A stretch of 64,000 nucleotides of DNA from an uncultured Lachnospiraceae bacterium (GTDB lineage: Bacteria > Bacillota > Clostridia > Lachnospirales > Lachnospiraceae), in the NCBI GenBank assembly GCA_910588295.1, contig CAJUQO010000002.1, positions 62,001 through 126,000 of the forward strand. Direction: 5' to 3'. This document shows positions 8,798-16,035 of the stretch, one piece after another. The stretch's first letter is position 1, and every line of letters begins with the position of its first letter. Position numbers and translations under genes: made by a program. Under the pieces are notes generated by a model that had not been told where the DNA came from, ran no database searches, and saw nothing but the letters and a program-made list of their open reading frames with translations.

Positions 8798-9496
8798 CTA
8801 CCACTCAAGCGCGTCCGCGGCGACCCGTTCCCGGTTCCTATAGTTCTTGCGGATACTGCCGTCCCGCAGCCCCACTACCCTGTCCGCCATGTATTTGATA
8901 GCATCGTTGTGGGTCACCATGATCACTGTGTTGCCGTACCGGCAGTTTACTGTCTCGATGAGTTTCAAGATTTCCCGGGAGGTATGGTAGTCCAGGGCCC
9001 CCGTGGGTTCGTCGCACAGCAGAATATCCGGATTCTTCACAATGGCCCGCCCGATGGCTGTCCGCTGCTGCTGGCCGCCGGAGAGCTGATTGGGCAGCTT
9101 GTTCCTGTGCTCATACAGTCCCAGTGTATGCAGAAGCTCATCCACGTCCAGAGAATCTTTGCCAAGATAGGCTCCCACCTCGATATTCTCCCTCACCGTC
9201 AGGTTCGGGATCAGATTGTACATCTGAAAAATGTAGCCCAGATGCCGCCGCCGATAGAGCGTCAGCCGCTTCCTGTCCATATCCGCCATGGGTTCGCCGT
9301 TTATGCGGATGCTGCCCTCATCCGCCTGGTCGATCCCGCCGATAATATTTAGCAGTGTGGATTTCCCTGATCCAGAGGGCCCAAGGAGTACGCAGAACTC
9401 CCCTTTCTCTATATCCAGATCGATGCCCTTTAACACCTCCACCCGGCTTTCGCCCTCGCCAAAGGATTTTTTGATATGGCGGATTTCCATAAACAT
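8798..9496 (-). CDS. ABC transporter ATP-binding protein (MacB/LolD type)
   Basis: ATPase driving the FtsX-type permease encoded next. The 232-residue protein shows Walker A GPSGSGKST, Q-loop in GYIFQMYNL, ABC signature LSGGQQQR, Walker B ILLCDEPTGALD and the switch His in VMVTHNDAI. The start at 9496 is chosen because GGGAGG lies 9 bases before it; a further in-frame Met at 9526 is upstream of that site. The transcript begins at a near-consensus promoter carrying an inverted repeat at the predicted start site, so expression of the exporter is probably controlled by a repressor encoded elsewhere. Confidence 0.93.
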   Translation of the reverse strand: MFMEIRHIKKSFGEGESRVEVLKGIDLDIEKGEFCVLLGPSGSGKSTLLNIIGGIDQADEGSIRINGEPMADMDRKRLTLYRRRHLGYIFQMYNLIPNLTVRENIEVGAYLGKDSLDVDELLHTLGLYEHRNKLPNQLSGGQQQRTAIGRAIVKNPDILLCDEPTGALDYHTSREILKLIETVNCRYGNTVIMVTHNDAIKYMADRVVGLRDGSIRKNYRNRERVAADALEW

Positions 9497-9536
9497 GCCG
9501 TCATGCCTCCCTGATGTTTGTTTCATATATTATTCA

Positions 9537-9550
9537 TTAGTTTCTACTAA
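9537..9550. promoter_or_regulatory. Inverted repeat (operator candidate) at the exporter promoter
   Basis: TTAGT-TTCT-ACTAA is a perfect 5-bp inverted repeat, placed just downstream of the -10 box, about where transcription should begin. Such placement suits a TetR- or MarR-type repressor; no such regulator gene is adjacent. Confidence 0.5.
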
Positions 9551-9559
9551 CTCATTTTC

Positions 9560-9588
9560 ATATTACCCATTGGGCGGTCATTTGTCAA
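9560..9588 (-). promoter_or_regulatory. Near-consensus sigma-A promoter of the ABC exporter
   Basis: On the minus strand TTGACA (9588-9583), 17 bases, TAATAT (9565-9560). It points to the ATPase gene 64 bases downstream. Confidence 0.8.
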
Positions 9589-9673
9589 TCCCATACGGTA
9601 CAGAAATCCTCTGGCGAAACGTTCCGACTTGTGATAGACTGAAAAAAACAAACATCCCCGGGAGAGAAACAGT

Positions 9674-11017
9674 ATGTCACAGACCCTGGATCTGACAAGC
9701 GGCAGCGTCACCAAAAAAATCCTTCTTTTTGCCCTTCCCCTGATGGCGGGAAATATCCTTCAGCAACTCTACAACGTAGTGGACACCCTGATCGTAGGAA
9801 AATATATCGGAGAGACCGCCCTGGCGGCGGTGGGGGCCTCCTACTCTCTGATGATTTTCCTGACATCCATCCTGCTGGGCCTGTGCATGGGCAGCGGCGT
9901 CTATCTCTCCATCCGTTTCGGTGAAAAAGACATGCCCGGCTTCAAAAACGGCCTGTACCAGTCTTTCGCGCTGATCGGTCTGTTCGCCGTCCTGCTGAAC
10001 ATCCTCATGTACGCCTGCATGGAGTCCCTTTTATGGTTCCTGCGAATCCCCTATGAGGTCCGTCCCCAGATGACGGCCTACCTGCTCTGGATCTTCTCCG
10101 GGCTGCCGGCCACCTTTTTCTATAACTTTTTCGCCTGCAGCCTGCGGGCCATCGGAAATTCCGTGACGCCCCTGTTTTTTCTCGGGGTATCGGCTCTCCT
10201 GAACATCATCCTGGATCTGGCCTTCGTCCTGGGGCTTTCCATGGGTGTAGAGGGCGCCGCCATCGCCACGGTGATCTCCCAGTACACGGCGGGCCTCGGT
10301 ATTCTCCTATATTATTATAGAAGATACCGCTCCTGGCTGCCCATGAAAGCCGACCGCTATTTTAAGAAAACCGTGATCCGGGAAATCTCCTCCCTGTCCT
10401 TTCTGACCTGCCTGCAGCAGTCCATCATGAATTTCGGCATCCTGATGGTGCAAGGCCTGGTCAACAGTTTCGGCACCGCCGTCATGGCCGCCTTCGCCGC
10501 AGGGGTGAAGATCGACACCCTGGCCTACTCCCCGGTACAAGATTTCGGCAACGCCTTCTCCACCTTTGTGGCCCAGAATCATGGCGCCGGGCAGCGGGAA
10601 CGGATACGCCGGGGCCTGGGGCAATCCCTGAGACTGGTGTGCGCCTTCTGCGCAGCCATCAGCCTGATCGTCGTATTGTTTTCGGAAAAGCTCATGGGAA
10701 TTTTTATCGACGCGGAAAATACCCGGGTCATCGCCATCGGCTCCGGGTATCTGCGGACGGAAGGAATCTTCTATTTCCTGATCGGCATTCTGTTCCTCTT
10801 TTACGGTTATTTCCGCGCCGTCCAGCAGCCCATGGTATCGGTGATACTGACTGTCCTGTCCCTGGGCTGCCGCGTGGCGCTGGCCTATGCGCTGTCCGCC
10901 GTCCCCGCCGTCGGCGTCATGGGCATATGGGCCGCCATCCCCATCGGCTGGTGCCTGGCGGATCTGGCCGGGTTTTGGTTTTTACATCGGGAACAGAAAC
11001 GGCATCCCGGCCCCTGA
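9674..11017 (+). CDS. MATE family efflux transporter
   Basis: A 447-residue inner-membrane protein with about twelve helices, of the NorM/DinF superfamily that exports drugs or metabolites in exchange for H+ or Na+. The N-terminal pattern LFALPLMAGNILQQLYNVVDTLIVGKY is characteristic, and the internal repeat recurs as FGTAVMAAFAAGVKIDTLAY. A GGGAGAG site is 7 bases before the ATG. It is divergent from the ABC exporter and shares its 177-base control region, and converges with the acetyltransferase gene after 13 bases without an obvious terminator. Substrate unknown. Confidence 0.93.
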   Translation: MSQTLDLTSGSVTKKILLFALPLMAGNILQQLYNVVDTLIVGKYIGETALAAVGASYSLMIFLTSILLGLCMGSGVYLSIRFGEKDMPGFKNGLYQSFALIGLFAVLLNILMYACMESLLWFLRIPYEVRPQMTAYLLWIFSGLPATFFYNFFACSLRAIGNSVTPLFFLGVSALLNIILDLAFVLGLSMGVEGAAIATVISQYTAGLGILLYYYRRYRSWLPMKADRYFKKTVIREISSLSFLTCLQQSIMNFGILMVQGLVNSFGTAVMAAFAAGVKIDTLAYSPVQDFGNAFSTFVAQNHGAGQRERIRRGLGQSLRLVCAFCAAISLIVVLFSEKLMGIFIDAENTRVIAIGSGYLRTEGIFYFLIGILFLFYGYFRAVQQPMVSVILTVLSLGCRVALAYALSAVPAVGVMGIWAAIPIGWCLADLAGFWFLHREQKRHPGP

Positions 11018-11030
11018 ATTTCTGCACGGG

Positions 11031-11657
11031 CTATTTTGTATGTTTGACGATCTCCCAGATCTCATCGTCAAACATCCTGTCTTTATAGTAATATTTTCTG
11101 TCCTCCTCGGTGATCTCCCGGATCACCCGGCACGGATTTCCCGCCGCGATGACTCCGGCGGGTATATCTTTCGTCACCACGCTGCCCGCACCGATCACCG
11201 TGTCGGATCCGATTGTGATCCCCGGCATGACCACGCAGTTTCCGCCGATCCACACGCGATCCCCGATAGTGATCGGTATCCCGTACTCATAGCCCGATTT
11301 CCGGCTCAGGGGATGAATCGGGTGCCCCGCCGTATACAGAGAAACACAGGGGCCAAACAGGACGTCATCCCCGATGGTGATCGTCCCCACATCCAGCATC
11401 GTGCAGTAGGCGTTCGCGTAAAAGTTCCCGCCCACCGCAATGTGCGTCCCATACTCACAGTGGAACGGCGGCTCAAAATACATGGCTCCCTTATGCCGGA
11501 GCCCGGCCTCCTCCAGACACTTCATGCCCTGCTCTGTATCAAAGGGCATACATTCGTTGTAGCGGCGTATCGCGCGCTTGGCTTTCAACTGCTCCTCCAT
11601 AACAGATTCATCGGAAAAATAAGCCATCCCTCTATCTCTTCTTGTCCTGTTATCCAT
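11031..11657 (-). CDS. Maltose/galactoside O-acetyltransferase family protein
   Basis: Transfers an acetyl group from acetyl-CoA to a sugar hydroxyl (Maa/LacA/NodL family). The 208-residue product has the N-terminal helical Mac domain, then a left-handed beta-helix of hexapeptide repeats (YGTHIAVGGNFYANAYCTMLD region onward). The catalytic His is in SLYTAGHPIHP, and the C-terminal coil has GAGSVVTKDIPAGVIAAGNP. The start at 11657 is preferred because AAGGAG lies 9 bases upstream; the ATG at 11678 has no comparable site. It is probably a single-gene unit; the acceptor cannot be deduced. Confidence 0.92.
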   Translation of the reverse strand: MDNRTRRDRGMAYFSDESVMEEQLKAKRAIRRYNECMPFDTEQGMKCLEEAGLRHKGAMYFEPPFHCEYGTHIAVGGNFYANAYCTMLDVGTITIGDDVLFGPCVSLYTAGHPIHPLSRKSGYEYGIPITIGDRVWIGGNCVVMPGITIGSDTVIGAGSVVTKDIPAGVIAAGNPCRVIREITEEDRKYYYKDRMFDDEIWEIVKHTK

Positions 11658-11815
11658 CCTTCCATACTCCTTCTGCATTGGTATTTTAAACTTTTGTGCC
11701 CATCATGATACAACGAAACATACAGAATAGCTATCACTTTTATGTTTATTTTTATAACAATGCTTTCCCCGATCCCATCCGTTATAAAATATAGAAATGC
11801 AAAGCGGGCCGCACC

Positions 11816-11844
11816 TTGCCACCTCTGGCCGGGTATGCTAAAAT
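11816..11844 (+). promoter_or_regulatory. Promoter within the 11658-11992 gap
   Basis: TTGCCA (11816-11821), 17 bases, TAAAAT (11839-11844), with TGC before the -10 as in an extended promoter. It would give a leader of about 140 bases before the small membrane protein at 11993, containing a GCCGCC-TTT-GGCGGC hairpin near 11946-11960. I see no gene in the rest of this 335-base gap. Confidence 0.65.
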
Positions 11845-11992
11845 AGCTTTAACAAATGATCACAAAATAAACCTGTATGCGCCGCTTTGACGCACCACCA
11901 CATGTTAAACTCGGCAATGGCGCATGGGGCATCTCTGAATGCATGCCGCCTTTGGCGGCAGACTTTCAAAGTAAGGAAAGAAGGTTTCTCAC

Positions 11993-12391
11993 ATGAACAG
12001 AAATTACAACGGCCTCTCCGTGGCGGCCCTGATGCTGGGCATTTTCGGCCTGCTGACCATGTGCTGCGGCGGCTCCATCGTCTTCGGCAGCCTCGCCATC
12101 ATTCTGGCCTGGCTGTCCCGGGACACTTCCATGAACGGACAGGCGAAAACGGCCCTGGGCATCGGCTGTGTGGGCCTGATCGGCGGTATTTTTATGGTCA
12201 CCGCCGTACTCCTACAGACAGCCGAATCGCCGGAGTTCCGGGACACCATGGAAGATTACATGCGCTATTACAGCGATATGTACGACCGGGAATATGACGA
12301 CGGCAGCGTCAATCCCTATGATGATATCCTACGGTATTTTGAGCAGAACGAACCACTGCCGGATTCCCCGGATGGAGGCACAGAGTTATAA
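11993..12391 (+). CDS. Small membrane protein, DUF4190-like, with acidic tail
   Basis: A 132-residue protein with two hydrophobic segments (about residues 8-40 and 52-70) and a Tyr/Asp/Glu-rich, probably cytoplasmic tail (YMRYYSDMYDREYDDGS). The first segment pattern SVAALMLGIFGLLTMCCGGSIVFGSLAII matches the DUF4190-type proteins common in Clostridia, whose role is unknown. AAGAAGG lies before the ATG. It converges with the DUF2752 gene, the two stops being 11 bases apart. The nearby DUF2752 and DUF975 genes form the same small-membrane-protein neighbourhood seen often in this family of bacteria. Confidence 0.75.
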   Translation: MNRNYNGLSVAALMLGIFGLLTMCCGGSIVFGSLAIILAWLSRDTSMNGQAKTALGIGCVGLIGGIFMVTAVLLQTAESPEFRDTMEDYMRYYSDMYDREYDDGSVNPYDDILRYFEQNEPLPDSPDGGTEL

Positions 12392-12402
12392 AATGAGCCC
12401 TC

Positions 12403-12828
12403 TCACACATCGGGAATGGCGATTCCCCACACCTGCAGAAGCAGGTTGCGCAGGATGAATTGAACAGCAAACAGCCCGACGGCGATCCATATATATCTGT
12501 CCCTGTAGCGCAGCCCCACGGGCAGACGCCCTCCGGACAGACGCTCAACGGTCTGGGAGATCATGAACCAGCCGCCCACCAGGGCCAGATAGGGCACCGC
12601 CGGATGGCAGATCAACGACCGCAGGGGATGACCCGTCAAAAGCAAAAGCACGGCCCTCGTTCCGCCGCAGGCCGGACAGTACCAGCCGGTGAACTGATAC
12701 AGGAAACACCCCGGCAGCAGCGCGCCCGGCCATCCGCCGCCCAGCCGGTATATCCCCTGCCAGACAGCCAGGGCCGCAAGGAGGGCCCATCCCAGAGGAT
12801 AGAGATAATCTTCCACTGAATTTTTCAT
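12403..12828 (-). CDS. DUF2752 family membrane protein
   Basis: A 141-residue protein with three to four membrane helices and the DUF2752 signature WYCPACGGTRA, here at about residues 49-59, where two Cys and the following Gly-Gly-Thr-Arg are conserved. The function of the family is unknown; the CxxC pair has been taken as a possible metal or redox site. AAAGGAG precedes the ATG. It is transcribed against both neighbours, which are plus-strand small membrane proteins. Confidence 0.85.
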   Translation of the reverse strand: MKNSVEDYLYPLGWALLAALAVWQGIYRLGGGWPGALLPGCFLYQFTGWYCPACGGTRAVLLLLTGHPLRSLICHPAVPYLALVGGWFMISQTVERLSGGRLPVGLRYRDRYIWIAVGLFAVQFILRNLLLQVWGIAIPDV

Positions 12829-12912
12829 ATATACTCCTTTACCTGACGCCCGTCACAGGGTATTGATCCCATTCTATTATACAGGCTGCGGCCTGTCGAA
12901 AGGAAATGACCT

Positions 12913-13887
12913 ATGAAACGAAGTTCTTCACAATTAAAACTACTGGCCCGCACCGCCATGGCCGGAAATTACGGCGTGCTGGTATCTTCCATGCTGCTGT
13001 TTTTTGTCATCACACTTTTACTGGAAAGTATCCCCGGCATGATCATCGGAACCATCAGATCCATGGGCAATCTGGCTATGCAGTCCGTGATCTCACTGAT
13101 CATATCCCTGTTGACCTCGGTAATCTCCGTCGGCCTGATCCGTATCGCCCTGCGTGTGATCCGGCGCCAACCCTATGGGATCGGCGACCTTTTCTACGCC
13201 TTCTCTCATCATCCGGATCGTTTCATCATCGTGGCTTTCATCCGTGCGCTGGTCTCCACGGTCTGCCAACTGCCCTCTTATTTTTTCACCAGCAGTTTTT
13301 TCCACCGCTCACTCGGAACCGTTTTTTCCTGGCAGGTTTTTCTGCCAAACCTTTTGTGGATGCTGGTAGGAACCTTCCTGTCCACCGTCATTTTGCTGGC
13401 ACTGGCACTGGCCAATACCCTTATGATCGACAACGACGACCTTTCCGCCATGGAGGCCCTGCGGGAGAGCAGCCAATTGATGAAAGGCAACAAGGGACGG
13501 CTCTTTTACATCGACTTAAGCTTCCTGGGGCTGATATTCCTGTCCGTATTCACCTGCTACATCGGTATGCTGTGGGTCTATCCCTATGTGATCATGACCG
13601 AAGCGTACTTCTATCTCGATGTCACCGGCGAACTGGACCGGAACGGCGCTTCACAAAACGGGTATGATTCCTACAGATATAATGGGGGATACAGAAACGG
13701 CGGCTTCTACACAGATACCGACAGCCCGTACGGCAGTAATAACGGCTCTTATGGCGATGCCTCAACGGACGGTAGCGACAGCCGCAGTTACCCCCATGGC
13801 GACAGGCATGCGTCTGATTATATTGAGTATCCTGAAGATACCTACAATCTATCGCCGGATCGGCTTTCTGACGAGGAACGCGGTTAG
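12913..13887 (+). CDS. DUF975 family membrane protein with Tyr/Asn/Gly-rich tail
   Basis: A 324-residue protein. Residues 1-235 carry five to six membrane helices with the DUF975 landmarks (N-terminal LKLLARTAMAGNY, central IALRVIRRQPYGIGDLF, and the helix pair ending MLWVYPYVIMTEAYFYLD). Residues 240-324 are a hydrophilic tail rich in Tyr, Asn, Gly, Ser and Asp, low in complexity and probably disordered. Function of the family is unknown. AAAGGAA lies 8 bases before the ATG. A cluster of hairpins follows the stop codon. Confidence 0.85.
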   Translation: MKRSSSQLKLLARTAMAGNYGVLVSSMLLFFVITLLLESIPGMIIGTIRSMGNLAMQSVISLIISLLTSVISVGLIRIALRVIRRQPYGIGDLFYAFSHHPDRFIIVAFIRALVSTVCQLPSYFFTSSFFHRSLGTVFSWQVFLPNLLWMLVGTFLSTVILLALALANTLMIDNDDLSAMEALRESSQLMKGNKGRLFYIDLSFLGLIFLSVFTCYIGMLWVYPYVIMTEAYFYLDVTGELDRNGASQNGYDSYRYNGGYRNGGFYTDTDSPYGSNNGSYGDASTDGSDSRSYPHGDRHASDYIEYPEDTYNLSPDRLSDEERG

Positions 13888-14138
13888 CCAATTTTTATAT
13901 CGGAACACCTCTATGGCGGTAACAGCTCAGCCTTCGGCTTCACTGTTACGGAATCTGCCCATTCCAGATCGCCTGCGGCGAGGGGCAGATTCCCTCCCGG
14001 CCCAATTTACAGGTTTTTACGGACTTTGCCACAAGTGCAAAGTCCTGGGCTGAATAGTTCTTATGGCAGCGTCTTTTCGGACGCCGCCATATATTTCATG
14101 GTATGAACCGTTGAATGCCCAAAGCTTTCTATCTGAAA
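13888..14138. repeat. Cluster of intergenic hairpins
   Basis: This 251-base gap has no gene and holds four strong inverted repeats in series: GTAACAG..CTGTTAC near 13919-13948 (with an inner AGCC-TTC-GGCT); GGAATCTGCCC (13950-13960) with GGGCAGATTCC (13983-13993), enclosing CGCC-TGC-GGCG; GGACTTTGC (14021-14029) with GCAAAGTCC (14037-14045); and GCGTC-TTTTCG-GACGC near 14070-14084. The first resembles the perfect palindrome at 21195-21225. None carries a clear T tract, so they are not simple terminators; REP-like mobile palindromes or RNA processing sites are possible. Confidence 0.6.
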
Positions 14139-14519
14139 TCAGCCCTTCGCCCCCTGCCCGTCCTCTGCCCGGAACCGTTCTTCCAGTTCCAGCACATCTC
14201 CCATCGTATGCCTCCACTGATATTTTCTCAGATCCACCCGAAAGCCCGTATCATCCCGAACCACTTTCACACCTTCGCCCTCCAGCAAAAGCTTCTGCAA
14301 ATCCATCGTATCAAAATAGGCTGCCCCGCTCAGGACGCCTTTCGCATTCACCACACGGTGGGCCGGGATGTCCTGCCCCGCCAGGCCCATTTTCAGACCA
14401 TACCCTACCTGGCGGGAATTCTTTGGTTTCCGGCACAGCAGGGCGATCTGCCCATAAGTGGCCACCGTCCCCTCCGGAATCCGGCGGCACACCAGAGCCA
14501 TTCTTTTGTAAAAATCCAT
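14139..14519 (-). CDS. Alkyltransferase-like (ATL) protein, MGMT DNA-binding domain without active Cys
   Basis: A 126-residue protein consisting of the C-terminal DNA-binding domain of O6-alkylguanine-DNA alkyltransferase. The opening RIPEGTVATYGQIA and the arginine-finger region SRQVGYGL (Arg36) are present, but the active-site motif PCHRV reads IPAHRVV, with Ala53 in place of the alkyl-accepting Cys. Proteins of this kind (E. coli Atl carries Trp there) bind O6-alkylguanine and hand it to nucleotide excision repair instead of repairing it. The final 40 residues are an extension with a charged tail. GGAGA precedes the ATG; the gene starts 14 bases after the apgM-like gene and is probably cotranscribed with it. 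Confidence 0.88.
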   Translation of the reverse strand: MDFYKRMALVCRRIPEGTVATYGQIALLCRKPKNSRQVGYGLKMGLAGQDIPAHRVVNAKGVLSGAAYFDTMDLQKLLLEGEGVKVVRDDTGFRVDLRKYQWRHTMGDVLELEERFRAEDGQGAKG

Positions 14520-14533
14520 CCGTCAGTCTCCGT

Positions 14534-15742
14534 TCATTCTTCCTCCAGAAACTTTTTCATCAACAGGCGCCCTTCCGAAATCATAATCCCGCTCCTCTCA
14601 CCCGCGCTCTCGCCGTACAGGCCGCCGTGGTTTTCCTGTTTCCTGCTGTCATAGAGCAGGTAGGGTACGGGATCCGCCACATGGGTTCTGACCCGTACCG
14701 GCGTGGGATGATCCGGCAGGATCAACAGCCTGTAATCATCACCGGAAGCGTCCATCTCCTCGCGGACAAGGCGGATCAGCCGCTGATCCAGATATTCGAT
14801 GGCCTGGATCTTTTTCTCCACGCTTCCCTGATGCCCCATCTCATCGGGCCCCTCCACATGGATATAGGCAAAATCACAACCGCCCTTCAAAAGGGCGTCC
14901 ACCGCCGCCCGGGCTTTCCCCTCATAATTCGTATGCAGGCCGCCGTTGGCGCCCGCCACCGAAGCCACAGCCATGCCCGCGCCCACGGCTATCCCTTTCA
15001 GAAGATCCACCGCGGAGACCATCACGCCCTTTTTGTGATGGAGTTCCTCAAAAGAATCCAGCATGGGCCTGGTGCCCGCGCCCCAGAACCACAGGCTGTT
15101 GGCCGGTTTCAGCCCCCTCGCTTTCCTCTCCAGATTCAGAGGGTGGTCTTTCAGGATCTCATAGCTGCGCTCCTGCATGGCCCGCAGGGTCTGATCCTGC
15201 GGCAGATACGGCCCGATCACCCGGGTCAGCACATCATGGGGCGGCGTAAGCTCCACCGCCTGCCCGTTCGCCCATATCGTACAGTGCCGGTAGCTGGTGC
15301 CCACATAAAACCGGTACCGCTCATTTTCCAATACATCCGCCACGGCCCGCAGAAGCACCGCCGCATCCTCCGTGGAAATCTCATCGGAACTGTGATCCAG
15401 GATCGTCTGCTCAGCATAGGCTTTCCCCTCATCCTCAGAAACCGTCACCAGATTGCACCGCAGCGCCACATCCGTCTCCTTCATATCCACCCCGATGCTC
15501 AAAGCCTCCAGCGGGGAACGCCCGGTATAATATTTCTTCGGATCGTACCCCATCACCGACAGATTGGCCGTATCGCTCCCCGGCTGCATCCCCTCCGGGA
15601 TCGTCCGCACCATCCCGATCTCCGCCGTCTCCGCCAGCGCATCCATTGTCGGCGTAGCGGCATACTCCAAAGGCGTCTTTCCCCCCAGCGTTTCCTGGGG
15701 TTCATCCGCCATACCGTCTCCCAATACAATCATATATTTCAT
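14534..15742 (-). CDS. Cofactor-independent phosphoglycerate mutase family; proposed homoserine kinase
   Basis: A 402-residue member of the alkaline phosphatase superfamily in the archaeal-type apgM branch. The metal-binding start IVLGDGMADEP, the serine-containing GSDTANLSVMGYDP and the C-terminal ILPDHPTPV are visible. A clade of this family encoded beside threonine-pathway genes has been proposed (TIGR02535 description) to be the missing homoserine kinase, and here hom lies directly upstream on the same strand while no thrB is in the window; glycolytic mutase activity remains the alternative. Start at ATG 15742 with AGGAGG; longer frames upstream run into a palindromic element and are not credible. 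A terminator and that element separate it from hom. Confidence 0.85.
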   Translation of the reverse strand: MKYMIVLGDGMADEPQETLGGKTPLEYAATPTMDALAETAEIGMVRTIPEGMQPGSDTANLSVMGYDPKKYYTGRSPLEALSIGVDMKETDVALRCNLVTVSEDEGKAYAEQTILDHSSDEISTEDAAVLLRAVADVLENERYRFYVGTSYRHCTIWANGQAVELTPPHDVLTRVIGPYLPQDQTLRAMQERSYEILKDHPLNLERKARGLKPANSLWFWGAGTRPMLDSFEELHHKKGVMVSAVDLLKGIAVGAGMAVASVAGANGGLHTNYEGKARAAVDALLKGGCDFAYIHVEGPDEMGHQGSVEKKIQAIEYLDQRLIRLVREEMDASGDDYRLLILPDHPTPVRVRTHVADPVPYLLYDSRKQENHGGLYGESAGERSGIMISEGRLLMKKFLEEE

Positions 15743-15787
15743 AATAAACTTCCTCCTGTAATCATCCCATCCGCCCCCAGGCACAGC

Positions 15788-15968
15788 CCCTGCACTGTAC
15801 CCATATGTTCTGAAAGGACATTTAGGGGCGCTCTTAGCGGAGGCGAAATCCACTGCTTACGAAGACTTAGGCGCGAGGGCTCTTCCCGAGCGTCTTATGT
15901 CGCAGTTAGCAGTTAGTTCGCCGCAGCGTCGCCCCTGTCCGCACAGAACATACGGGTACAGCGCAGGG
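15788..15968. repeat. 181-bp imperfect palindromic element (MITE- or REP-like)
   Basis: The left end (15788-15830) and the reverse complement of the right end (15929-15968) share an almost identical sequence beginning CCCTGC and containing TGTACCC and TATGTTCTG. The similarity continues inward less perfectly to an apex GAGGG-CTCTT-CCCGAG near 15876-15890. Because of it both strands encode the same peptide motif RTYGYSAG in meaningless frames. It has no transposase and fills most of the hom-to-apgM gap. No clear target duplication is visible. A second copy is not in this window. Confidence 0.7.
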
Positions 15969-15974
15969 ACGTCC

Positions 15975-15985
15975 GGGGGGGGGGG
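15975..15985. repeat. Homopolymer of 11 G
   Basis: Eleven consecutive G (C on the transcribed minus strand) between the hom terminator and the palindrome. Such runs are prone to slippage in replication and in sequencing. Confidence 0.8.
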
Positions 15986-15994
15986 CATCACCTC

Positions 15995-16023
15995 AAAAAA
16001 GGACAGCCCCTCACAGGCTGTCC
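15995..16023 (-). terminator. Terminator of the prfB-hom unit
   Basis: On the minus strand GGACAGCC and GGCTGTCC form a perfect 8-bp stem followed by TTTTTT, 13 bases past the hom stop codon. Confidence 0.85.
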
Positions 16024-16035
16024 CTCTTCCACCCA

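Noticed and set aside
6953..9352. Plus-strand open frame of 799 codons
   Set aside because: Antisense to the FtsX permease and its ATPase, both of which have complete family motifs; composition (His/Gln/Pro-rich) is that of a shadow.
15743..15853. N-terminal extension of the phosphoglycerate-mutase-family protein
   Set aside because: The extension is translated from the palindromic element; the family starts at MKYMIVLGDG, which has an AGGAGG site.
14063..15916. Very long plus-strand open frame of 617 codons
   Set aside because: It runs antisense through the ATL and phosphoglycerate-mutase-family genes, is rich in His, Pro and Arg as expected for a shadow frame of GC-rich DNA, and has no ribosome binding site.
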